Assembly: GCA_963691705.1 (NCBI GenBank) | Contig: OY829537.1 | Location: forward strand, 41,419,514 to 41,483,513 | From: Viola odorata | Lineage: Eukaryota; Streptophyta; Magnoliopsida; Malpighiales; Violaceae | Reading direction: 5' to 3' | Length of the DNA: 64,000 bases | In this document: positions 23,741-33,640 of the stretch, one piece after another | How positions within the stretch are numbered: position 1 is the first letter of the stretch | Layout of the letters: the number at the start of each line of letters is the position of its first letter | Notes under the pieces: model-generated | Database searches by the model: none | Told to the model about the DNA's origin: nothing | The model's input: the letters and a program-made list of their open reading frames with translations, nothing else | Translations under genes and position numbers: made by a program

Positions 23741-24208
23741 TTGAGTGAATAAAACAGTGCGGAGAATTTTCGGAAAAATCCTGTAAAATGAAAGGTGAGG
23801 ACAATAAACCAGAAAAATAAAGAGGCATTAAAGAAAATGCACGAACATGATGCATATGCTGATGTGACTCCACTACTCTAACTGGCTCAATAGATCCCGG
23901 ATGATACCCTAAAAGGGGTCCCTCAGTAAACGGATACGAGAGCTTTAACCGAATCATGACAAGGATTCGGGTGCTCAATCCATTTAGGGGTTCGAATCCG
24001 AGTTAGGTTTCATGAAAGCATACTGGGACACACGTCCTCAGGGCTTCACTAGTTACCTCCCTAATCCTAAAGGGTGTCAATGCCGGGTATAGGCTGCATG
24101 AGATGCACGTGGGCAATTCAATAAAGCCACAACAATAACAATCACGAAGACAATTTATTTAAAAGAAAAAAAAACAAACACCATAAAACCGGCTTCGACC
24201 TAACTAGT
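23741..24208 (-). other. Ogre 5' leader
   Basis: An untranslated leader between the primer site and ORF1. A stretch here (about 23845-24010, containing CTCTAACTGGCTC and GGTCCCTCAGTAAACGGATACG) has a diverged copy at 40051-40220, so the family has left a fragment elsewhere in the window. Confidence 0.6.
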
Positions 24209-24225
24209 CCCCAGTGAAGTCGCCA
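24209..24225 (-). promoter_or_regulatory. Primer-binding site of the Ogre element (Arg-tRNA-like)
   Basis: On the minus strand TGGCGACTTCACTGGGG lies 3 bases inside the 5' LTR. It resembles the complement of the 3' end of a plant tRNA-Arg (from memory TGGCGACTCCGCTGGGG, two differences), the primer known for Ogre elements. Confidence 0.7.
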
Positions 24226-24228
24226 AAC

Positions 24229-26300
24229 TGTCGCACCCCCTTTTTCGTTGAAAACGAGTTTAAGGATCGGGACGGGCCATAATGATAGACGAGCGTTGGA
24301 CTTGTCTTAACATTATGCAAAATGAAGTCGCCACCCTAATTTTGGAAGGTTTAGGGAACCTAATCGATGGCTTAAAAATAAACAAACTAAGGCACGATGG
24401 TCTAAACCAAAGAACGATGGTTCGAGGTCGTATTATGGACTTGGGAAGGTGTTAGGCACCCAAGTCACATCCTAAAAAGGTTACCGGTTATGCGAGGTGT
24501 TTTGAAAAATACTTGAACATGTAATTTGGCCCTCTAAGGTGACGTTACATCTTAGCATTTGGGTCGTGTTACTTCCGTGGGGTTCGAGGGATGGGGTTAC
24601 CATTTTGTCTCGATGCTAGAGCGGACGCTCACCTTTTTCATTGGGCCATGCATGACTTAGTTACTACGTGATCTATCATGGCTGAAACTAACAGAGTACA
24701 TTTTCATGAATGCACGTAGGTTGGCATGGCCTTTGGAGCCATCATGCATATCATATAACAAGAAAAACAGTTTATTTCATGGCATTTAAACACAAGTGAT
24801 ATAAACATGTAAGCATGTGGGTTGTTTTTATTCGATAGCAATTCTATATGACATGCATACGCGTAGGGTGGTTCTATTGTTGCCTAAGTGATCATGCTTG
24901 CGAATAAGGCTTTGGACCTTTGTTATCAACATACAAGGAAGCGTTTTAAGGTAATCTTACCTTTTTGGACGATCCCCGATCGATCCATCTCTTCAAAACC
25001 GTTGTTAAATGACAATTGACATAAATATGTAGATATAACAAACATACACGATTTTTTAACTACTTAATCTAATTATTACAAATTGACAAATCATAATAAA
25101 ACTGCTTAAGTAATTATTACAAACCAACTACTTACCTAATTATTACAAATTGGAGGTCGGAATATTTATCTAAATAATTATTACAACAATTAAAATAGCT
25201 AATTAATTACAACAAGTTGATAAAGAGTAACTACTTATTACAACAAGTGAAAATAAGCAACAAGTTCAGCAATCAATTATTGTTCCAAACGCACAATTTA
25301 AAATAATCGACGATTAGTTATCATAAGCGAATGAGTGAAAATGACGTTTTTTATTTCAATGGGCCACGATAGGCCCATTACTTGGTCTTTTATTTTTGGA
25401 TGTCATGCATGCAAAATACTTACTAAAAATATTTAAATTAAATAACAAAAAGTTAGAAACGTACTTATTGATCGGTAATCCACAATTATACCTTAAACGC
25501 TCCCTTTTTGCTCTGGTCTGATGTTGTTGATGATCAGTAGGTGTTGATGATGAGTAGCTGTTCTTCAGTAGCTGTTGATGATGAGTAGCTGTTGATCCTT
25601 CCTCCTCCTTTTTCCTCCCCGCGCGAAGGTGAAGAATTGGCTATTTATAGGACCAAGTGAAGCGTGCGTGAGTGTGAGGAACCAATTAAACTTGGTCCTT
25701 GTCTCCTGTATGTCTGTTGAAACATAATATCTAGGGGACAAGGAATATTTGTCTGCAGTCAGCGGACCAATGAAGAAGAAGGAATAAAAACATGCATTAA
25801 CATGTATTAATTCTCATACGAACTGGAAATTTTGGTACGAGCGGGGATGTACGAAAGCGAAAATAAATCCGAGCCGAGGGTACAACAAAATGCAGAAAAA
25901 TAAGACGAGAAAAGTAATATTCAGTGAAAAAATACGAAAGCTGATTTAACGTATTTATTTTCTTATTCAAAAACGTCAAAACGTTCGTGCGCAAAATAAA
26001 TGTCCTTACGACAAAATTTGAGCGAAACTGAACGAGGCGTCATGAAATAGAAAATTAACACGTAATTATCAAATAAATAGAAAGGGCGTTCTACACTCGG
26101 TCCCGGGAACCTTATTCGAGACCGATAGAAGTTCGCGAAAAGACACTTAAAAGTACGAAAAAATTAAAATGGCACGAAATGACTAGAAAAATTAAACAAA
26201 CTAGCCTAGAACCAAGAATCAACAGAAATTTGATCTAGACGAGCTAAAAGTGGCAAAAACGTAAAGGTTGTAATGAAAAGTCAAAAATCGGGTAGCAACA
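24229..26300 (-). repeat. 5' LTR of the Ogre element
   Basis: The same 2,072 bases as at 7303-9374 with three substitutions seen. The promoter copy has CCTATAAATAGCC on the minus strand at 25639-25651; transcription runs leftward. Confidence 0.95.
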
Positions 26301-26305
26301 CGCTC
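26301..26305. repeat. Target site duplication CGCTC (right copy)
   Basis: Matches 7298-7302 exactly and directly follows the right LTR end (GGTAGCAACA). Confidence 0.95.
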
Positions 26306-29300
26306 TTTAACGCGCCTGTTGTGATAACGCGCCATTTTTTGTTTGTAATGTAGCATTTTCAGAAGGGTTTCCTCTTGTAACTCTGGTAACGCGTCAAGGT
26401 TAGCTCGTAACCTCTCTTCATTCAATTCCTCCCGAAAGTAGGCAACTCGCAGGCTTATGGTACCAATTTCCACTAGCCTAACGGCCTCAGTGCCGAAAGC
26501 CAATGCAAAAGGTGTTCTCCAGTACTGGTTTTGACGGTCATGCGGTACGTCCACATCACATACGGCAACTCTTCCGCCCATTTCTTTTTGGACCCTTCCA
26601 GGTTTTTCTTGTTACCGCTAAGAATACTTCGGTTCATCACCTCCGCTTGACCGTTGGTTTGTGGGTGAGCCACGGAAGAGAATCTTTGGTCGATCTGGAA
26701 TTTTGCACATTAGTCTCTAAAGAATCGGCTGGTGAACTATGTCTCGTTATCGCTCACTAGCACACGGGGTACACCGAACCGCATGATAACTTGGTGCTTA
26801 AAGAAACGTCAAACTTTTTCCGTTGTGATGTTGGCCACCGCTTCCGCTTCTGCCCATTTCGTGAAGTAATCTACTGCCACAACCATAAATTTTAACTGGG
26901 ACCTTGCTTTTAGAAACGGGCCTAGGATATCTATCCCCCATTTCGCAAAAGGACAAGGAGCCACAATTTCAGAGATTTCCATGGCGGGTTACCGGGGAAT
27001 CTTAGAGAATTCCTGACACTTTTGGCAAGTTCGCACATAATCATGACAATCTCTGCGAATGGTGGGCCAGTAAAATCCTGACCGGAATACTTGCGCGGCT
27101 AAGGTACCGCCAGATGTGTGCATACCGCATATTCCTTTGTGGATTTCTCGTAAGGTGTGAAGACCCTCTTGTTCCGTTATGCACTTGGCGGCTGGGTGGG
27201 AAAAATATCTCCGCACCAGTTCCCCGTTATAATACGTACATCGCGCCGCTTATTTCAGCACCTTCTTCTTTTCAGCATTATCCGTGGGTAACTCCTCATG
27301 TTTCAAGTATTTTATGACGGGAGTTCGCTAGCCGTTTTCAATTTCTTCCACACAAAGTGGCGCTTGCTCCTCCATGAAGGAAGGCACGAATATCTCACGA
27401 TAGTACACACCTTTAGGTATGGATACTTCCGGGTTTGCCGCGAGTTTAGGGAGGTTGTCTGCCTCAGCGTTATCCTCTCGAGGGATGTGTTCAAAGCTGA
27501 CTCGCATGCCACTTTTATTTATTTCCAGCAATTCACGCTTTACCTTGGCGAGGTATCGCACCATGATGGGCTCTCTAGCTTGAGAGTGTCCCAGGACTTG
27601 GTCTATTATCAACTTGGAATCTCCACAGATCTTTAGTCGCAGGTCTCCCATCATCCCCATATCATGTATGGCTTTATCGGAGAAGCTTCTTCCTATCCTG
27701 AGCCCAGCCAATAGTGCTTCATATTCTGCCGCGTTATTAGATAATGGTTGTAGGTTTCTGATGGCATACCATATGTGTATCGTGTGGTCCAATCATGAAG
27801 ATCCCAGCTCCAGTTGATTCTTGATTCTTAGCCCCATCCACGTGGATGACCCATAAGTCAGTGTAAGTTTCCGGGAACAGGAGATCCAGGTTATCTTTTT
27901 CCTCTTCGGTTAAATCCGTCAGAGGGTCTTCTGTAAAGGTGCACTCAGCTATGAAGTCTGCTAAGACTTGGGCCTTTACGGAGGGTCAATTTTTGTATCG
28001 CAGCCCGTATTGCTCAAGTTCAATAGCCCAAATTAACATCCTTCCCGAAGACTCCGGTTTCCTGAATATCTTTTTCAAGGGTTGGTCAGTAAATACGATA
28101 ACGGGATGGGCTTGGAAATATCTGTTCATCTTCCTTGTAGCTTTCACCAGCGAAAATGCTATTTTCTCGATGCGTGCGTATCGTAACTCGGCATCTTTCA
28201 AAACATGACTCACAAAATATACAGGATGGTGTAAGTGGTTTTCGTCTCGAATGAGGACGACACTGACCACTTCATCGGCAGCGCCAAGGTATAAATACAA
28301 GGTATCTCCCTGTTCAGGCCTGGTCAACACTAGGTCAGACGATAAATAAGCTTTCAAGGCCATAAATACCTCCTCGCATTCTGTTGTCCACCCGAAAGGT
28401 ACTTTCTTACGTATGACCTTGAAGAAGGGTAGGCATCTCTCGCCTTGCTTGGAGATAAACCACCCTAGGGTGATAACGCGCCCAGTCAATCTTTGCACCT
28501 CTTTGACGGTTCGAGGAGATATCATGTCCTAGATAGCTTTGACCTTTGAAGGGTTGGGCTGGATGCCTTTTCGGCTAACCACATAACCCAAGAATTTTCC
28601 CGTCTGAAATGCAAACATGCATTTACGGGGATTCAACTTCATCTTATATTCTCTCATCACGCTAAAGACTTCTTCCAAGTGGTTCAAGTGGCCCTGAAAG
28701 CTTCGGCTTTTGACTAATATATCATCGACATATGCTTCCACATTTTTCCTGATTTGCTTTTCAAAGACTTTATTTGCCATTCATTGAAAGGTTGTTCCAA
28801 CCTTCTTTAGCCCAAATGGCATTGCCGTGTAGCAGTACGTGGCTTTTGGCGTGATAAAAGCAGTTTTTTCCTCATCCTCAATGGCCATGGGGATTTGATG
28901 ATATCCGGAATTGGCATCCAACGAGCTTAGATAGGCGTATCCGGCAGTCTGATCGACCAGCTGATCAATTCGAGGAAGCGGGTAGCAATCTTTGGGACAA
29001 GCGTCGTTCAGGTCAGTAAAGTCGATGTACACACGCCAATCTCCGTTGGGCTTTGGAACAAGAACTGGGTTGGCTAGCCAGGTCGGATATTGAACTTCTC
29101 GGATGAATCCTGCGTCTAGGAGCTTTGTTACTTCCTTATCAACGGCTAACATTTTCTCCGGAGAAAACGCACGTCGTTTTTGTTGAATCGGCTTGACACT
29201 GGGGTCCACGTTGAGTCGATGTTTCGCTACCTCTCGTGAAATATCTGGCATGTCTGCGGGCTTCCACGCGAATTATCCTTTACATTTGTTCAACAACCGA

Positions 29301-29683
29301 GCTAGTTGAAGATTTTCCACTGGGCTAAGCTTTTCGCTAAGTAGGAAGCTCGCTTCGTCGATCCCGTTAACCGGCACAGGTATCATCTTGTCTACAGGCT
29401 GAGTACGTTTCTCATCGTTCTGCTCATATGGATCTACCGTTACGCACATGTACCTATCATAACTCTTCTGAGTCATGAGTAGGTAGCACTCAACCGCCAA
29501 TTTCTGATTACCTTTGATCGAGACTACTCCCTCCCAGGAGGGATATTTCATCCTTAAATACTTTTTGGATATCGCCGCACCAAAACGGTTGAGGAAAGGT
29601 CGTCCAAGTATAGCATTATTGGGCAAATTTAGGTCCACGACCAGGAATAGCAGTTCCTCTGACTGCTTAGAGGTATCCTCTCT
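26301..29683 (-). pseudogene. pol: E1 pol: RT, RNase H, aRNH and most of integrase, heavily mutated
   Basis: Collinear with E3 pol. RT shows LSSLDANSGYHQIP and AYVDDILVKS (about 28720). The first RNase H reads LYLGAADEVV without the catalytic Asp. The second has AEYEALLAG and CGDSKL. The integrase has IHKGICGMH, CQKC, GIDILGPF and NGQAEV. At least ten in-frame stops occur, for example after TTFQ (28778-28780), KVKAI, RYKN, EIENG and DNET. Most correspond to CGA, CAA or TGG codons in E3, i.e. C-to-T or G-to-A changes. The reading is cut at 26301 by the Ogre element and finishes at 7093-7302. Confidence 0.85.
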
Positions 29684-31956
29684 AAATTACACTAGTAGGG
29701 TGGTTACCCCAGTCACTGGGATGGGGACTCCGTCTACTCCAATTATGGGCTTCTTGCAAGGCGTTAACTCGCTATCAGGGCGCTTCATGAGGTTGTAAGC
29801 CTCCAATGAAAATAAGTTCACGGCACTTCCATTGTCAACGAGGGTTCTTCTAACTCCATGACTAGCGATAATGGGTGTGACCACTAGTGCATCATTGTGT
29901 GGATAAATAACGCCTTTCTCGTCCTCTTTAGAAAAGGTTAACACCATTCGATCTAGAGCACTTATCGCTTCGCTTTTTATTAACACGCCCTCTCGCTTTC
30001 GCTTGTCTCCTGTCGCGGGCACCAATTGTGCAGGTTCGTCTAGGTAGGGCGTGCCTCCGGCTATGATATTGATGATAGGGCCATCATTGTCATCAACCAT
30101 GAGTGTTTCCCTACCTCTCCCAGCGGGATTAGCATTATTTCCTGGAGCGCGAAGAGGTGCTTATCTGTTATCAGGCACTCTATCCATGGGGTTATTCCTG
30201 GCTTCCTCTCTTGCCTTAGTGGCAAATTCCCTGAGATATCCTTCCTCTACTAGACGTTCTATCGCTAGCTTTAATTCTCTGCATACTTCCGTAGAGTGTC
30301 CCTTAGCTTTGTGAAACTTGTAAAAGGCATTTTCCCTTCCTCCCATGACTACTCCAGGCTTCACGGGGGCTGGGTAACGGATGGGCAAGTTCTGCTATTC
30401 CACGATCGCTAATATTTCCGCTCTTGGTAAAATGAGGGAAGGAAGATCCGGGTCATAAATCCGGCCCTTGGGAGGATCCCCTTGTCGCCGCGTCGGGGAG
30501 TTGCCAGACTTTCTCCTCAAAAAGTTGCCTCTTCGCCGATTGGAGGTCTTGGGAATATGATCTTTTCGCTGAGCGTAATCGTCGATAAAATGATCCTCAG
30601 AAACTATGGTGGTAGGGGTGTTAGGGACTTGAGGTACGTCTTGTGGCACGCTACGGATTCTGTCCCTATTCTCTTCTTCTTCCATTCTTGCATAATTATG
30701 AGCTTTCAGCCTTAACGGGTCCAAAGTCGTCGGGGGGTCCACTATTAACGTGTCTCTCAATTTTCCATAGCGGCAATTTCGCTTCAAAGCTTCTATAGCA
30801 AAATCAACGGTAACGCCCGGCCTTAACAACATCTCCATATCGAAGCGACTAAGGAAATCTTTCAACGATTCCTGAGGCTTTTTGTGTATATCGAATAAAG
30901 CTGCGGTGGACTTCCTAATGGGGACCGCGGTACTGAATCGGCTTCGAAACTTAGATTCCAGTTGCAAGAAACTGTTAATAGATCTGCTAGGGAGACCTTC
31001 AAACCAGAGGCGTACAACTCCTGACAATGTCATGACAAATATTTGGCACAAAGCTGCGTCACTGTGGGTCTGAAATTGTACAAAGTCCTTCACCTTGTTA
31101 AGGTGAGAAATGGGATCTCTGGTCACATTGTACAAAGTCCTTCACCTCGTAGGACTCTGAGGGGAGTTTCACGTGTCGGTTGACCCTATGACCCCTTATG
31201 TGATGGCTGAACGGGTGGCCTGAGGTAACGTCAAGGATTTCACGCGTATGGCATGGGGGAGATGCTTCTAAATGACGCCTCCAATTTCGTGGATCTGGAG
31301 TGTGATGTCGCCTTGGTGACTGGCTGCGGCTCCTTAGCGAACGGTTCGGTGTCTTCTGCTACTAGATCTCTCACTACGTTCAAGGGATACATTTCTATCC
31401 ACTTCTTCTCGTCGAGCCGTCTGTCTCCTTGAGGGATGAGAATTTGCGGCACTTGTGACACATAAGGTTCCGCTCGCCTCTGAGCGAGTTGAACGAGACT
31501 GATTGGTGCATCTGTCATGGGCAAGGCTGGAGGAATGTTTCCGCGTTGTAGGGGCGATAAGGGTCGTTCGGTAATGATAGATGACGTGAAAATAACCTGG
31601 GGAGGAACACTCGACCTAGAGGTATCAGGCGTGATTCTTGCAGCTAGGTTAGTCAAATAATCCAACCGAGAGCGAAGGGCAGATATTTCACTCACGAGGG
31701 GGTTGTTTGCGCCGTCCAACATGAATCCCCTCAGAGGCGGAGTAGAAAAACTAGATCCCACCATCTGGGATAAAGAGACGTTCATCTGAGAAGAGGGTAT
31801 TCCCCCTACTAATCTAGAGGGGAGATCTGAAGATCCCAGAGTAATCTCCTGCGGTTCTACAGAAACATTAGTAGTGGCAAAAGGAAATAACTGTCTACGA
31901 ATTGCGAAAGGAATGTTAGATGATGAAGGTCGTGTGGGTTCCGAATCAGAAGCCAT
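29684..31956 (-). pseudogene. gag: E1 gag and protease, broken
   Basis: The reading starts MASDSEPTRPSSSNIPF, like the E3 gag start, and shows capsid (DPISHLNKVKDFVQF, LSGVVRLWFEGLP) and a Cys/His cluster (FYKFHKAKGHSTEVC, first Cys lost). The protease has RRTLVDNGSAVNLFS. Stops or shifts occur near 31240, 31135, 30395 and 30160. Compared with E3, the Arg/Ser-rich segment before the capsid has been lost around 31140-31240, where TTGTACAAAGTCCTTCACCT is duplicated (31077-31096 and 31128-31147). Confidence 0.85.
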
Positions 31957-32025
31957 GATCGTTCCGATCTTCCTGGAAAAAAAAACAGAGCTTGGCTATT
32001 AAGAACGCTCACTTAATAAACCAAA

Positions 32026-32044
32026 GCTCTCAATGAAAGCACCA
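32026..32044 (-). promoter_or_regulatory. Primer-binding site of E1
   Basis: On the minus strand TGGTGCTTTCATTGAGAGC lies 3 bases from the LTR end. The identical sequence is found at the same spacing in E3 (50229-50247). I do not assign the tRNA. Confidence 0.7.
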
Positions 32045-32047
32045 GTT

Positions 32048-32577
32048 TGATAAGATTCGAACTTCGGGATGATCGGGGTGATGATTATGGCTGCTCGGAG
32101 TCACTGTAGTCACCGTCACGTGTACCTTCAAGGCGCCGGAGGGGGGGCCCCGGCGTAGATACTCCGATGCTTAAGTTAGTATGGCTGTTTAAAATCGTAG
32201 AGGTTCGAGTAGCAATCGTAGGCTTACCTGGCGTTTTAGATGGTGGGGTATTTATAGGCCAAGCGAAAGTGTTACCTCTAGGGGTGGGCGTTATCGGGGG
32301 AGATAGCGCCTCAAGCGACATCATAGACGACAGCCTCGAGTGACGTCAGGGACGACAGCTTCGAGTGACGTCATGGCTGTCCTGGGATGGGATAACGCCA
32401 TACGTGTGGATAGTTGACGTAGCAAACCCCTCCCCCGCTGATGTCGACTATCCCAGGGCTCTTCTCTCGGAGAAGGGCGGCAACTTCTGCTGCATGCTCC
32501 CGATAGGTGTTGTCGTGTCCGACCTCAATGCGGAGGTATAGACGGAAATGCCCCCAAAATGGTCTTAATTGTTATCA
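32048..32577 (-). repeat. Right (5') LTR of E1
   Basis: A 530-bp block with 6-bp terminal inverted repeats (TGATAA...TTATCA). It has a TATA motif for leftward transcription (plus-strand GGTATTTATAGG, 32247-32258). It shares a short conserved block (GGCGCCGGAGGGGG, CTCCGATGCTTAAGT) with the E3 LTR. The flanking ATGAG (32578-32582) is the expected target duplication; its partner is outside the window. The right end is supported because E4 array sequence resumes straight after it. Confidence 0.75.
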
Positions 32578-32582
32578 ATGAG

Positions 32583-32690
32583 GCACATTCCGGGGACGTC
32601 AGGACTCAACGCCTTAGAGTGAAAACACCTATCCGTGTGATACTAATCCTGATCAGATGGTATCACGACGTGAGGCACACCCCAAGTCGA
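32583..32690 (-). repeat. E4 copy of the convergence array (about 1.3 units)
   Basis: On the minus strand GTGTGCCTCACGTCGTGA, then CTGATCAGGAT, GGATAGGTGTTTTCACT and AAGGCGTTGA follow the same order as the unit at 6486-6580 in E1. The next unit starts GTGCCTCAT and is cut by the E1 LTR. Confidence 0.65.
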
Positions 32691-33234
32691 TCGTTGTAAT
32701 TAGATCCGGAAGCGAGCGTATTGCCTGTGCGATACCGGTTCATACACTGGGCCGGGTAGCTCCGCATTCCATGGTTTGACAAGTTGTGAAAAGGGTAATG
32801 TGAAAGCAATTCTGGTCCCATTGCGGGCAATTTTAAGCAATACCAGTGGTTGGCAATTTATGGATAGTGGAATGTGAAAGCAAGTGAAATTTTGGGGGGA
32901 ATGTGAAAGCAATTGAGATTCTGTGAAATTGGAAAGCAATTGAAATATTGATGCAATTGAGATAGCGGAATTCTTGAAATATTTGATGAAATATTTGTGA
33001 AATATGATTGCAATATTAAATGCAATGGGAATATCTTATTACATGTTATTCCGCTAACGTGAGTATGTAATTCCTTCTTTAGTTTTCCAGGGAAAGGGGC
33101 AGAAATATTAAAGCAATCAAAGCTTGCGGATCCGGTACTCTTGTGCTTATCCTATACCAAGGTACTTCTGGTTTACCTTTTTTGGCATAAAATTTCAAGG
33201 TTATTGTTTCACTGATTTTTTTATTTTAATTATG
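32691..33234. other. A/T-rich spacer with scrambled GAAAGCAATT/GAAATATT words
   Basis: Between array and Y' flank. Short words (GTGAAAGCAATT, TTGAAATATT, GATGCAATTG) recur at 32800-33030 without a fixed period. No conserved coding sequence. Confidence 0.4.
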
Positions 33235-33470
33235 GTATGAAATACTTTTCATTGGTAGTAATGGCTGGAATAAATTTCTAGAATGAATTTTGAATCCCTT
33301 ATTGGTAAGGGCCGGAATAAATTTCCGGAATGAAAAATTTTAAATTCCTTATTGATAATGGCCGGAATAAATTTCCGGAATGAATTTTGAATCCCTTATT
33401 GGTAAGGGTAGGAATAAATTCCTTATTTGTAATCGCCAGAATAAAGTTTCTGGAATAATTTTTTCACTTA
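33235..33470. repeat. About five units of a 47-52-bp repeat with an inner palindrome
   Basis: Units begin ATTGGTAAGGGCCGGAATAAATTTCCGG (or variants) at about 33250, 33301, 33350, 33397 and 33423 and continue AATGAATTTTGAATCCCTT. CCGGAA-TAAA-TTTCCGG is a near-perfect inverted repeat. It lies downstream of the Y' stop. Confidence 0.75.
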
Positions 33471-33640
33471 ATATCCTTACATTTAAAATTGTGAGTGTTA
33501 TTCTTTGAAATATTGATAAGACAAGATGAGGAATGAAAAGAAGCATTGGGAAAATAGTAGTAATAAACTGTACTAAAGAGTATGGCTTTAAGTTAGTCAT
33601 TTACAAAGATAATTATAAAGGATATGGAGGGAACTTTCTT

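Larger units (their letters stand above)
7303..26300 (-). mobile_element. Young Ogre-type Ty3/gypsy retrotransposon (18,998 bp) nested in E1
   Basis: Two 2,072-bp LTRs flank a minus-strand set of genes: ORF1 (22046-23740), gag-pro (17017-20567), an intron, and RT/RNase H/aRNH/integrase (13372-16810). An extra ORF upstream of gag, long LTRs, an intron between protease and RT, an Arg-tRNA-like primer site and tandem arrays in the 3' region are the hallmarks of Ogre elements. By my base-by-base reading the LTRs differ at only three sites (8348/25274, 9009/25935, 9057/25983), so insertion was recent. Coding sequence is complete except for two in-frame stops in gag-pro-pol. Confidence 0.93.
1..32577 (-). 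mobile_element. E1: decayed Tat-lineage Ty3/gypsy retrotransposon, left end outside the window
   Basis: The minus strand gives, in order, LTR, primer-binding site, gag, protease, RT, RNase H, a second RNase H and integrase. Next come a repeat array and two genes on the opposite strand (Y, then X). Extra antisense ORFs between pol and the 3' LTR are known for Tat-lineage elements such as Grande and Retand. The integrase is split by the Ogre element at 7303-26300. The right LTR abuts ATGAG and then array sequence of another Tat element (E4), so E1 inserted into E4. The left LTR is not in the window. Nonsense codons and frameshifts occur throughout, so this is an old copy. Confidence 0.82.

Noticed and set aside
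23980..24000. GGGGTTCGAATCC resembling a tRNA T-arm
   Set aside because: No acceptor, D or anticodon arm can be found around it. It is Ogre leader and recurs, mutated, at 40200.
32425..32438. Polypyrimidine run AACCCCTCCCCCGC after a CA, first read as E1 LTR end plus polypurine tract
   Set aside because: The LTR continues to 32577, where TTATCA matches the TGATAA at the other end and E4 array sequence resumes.
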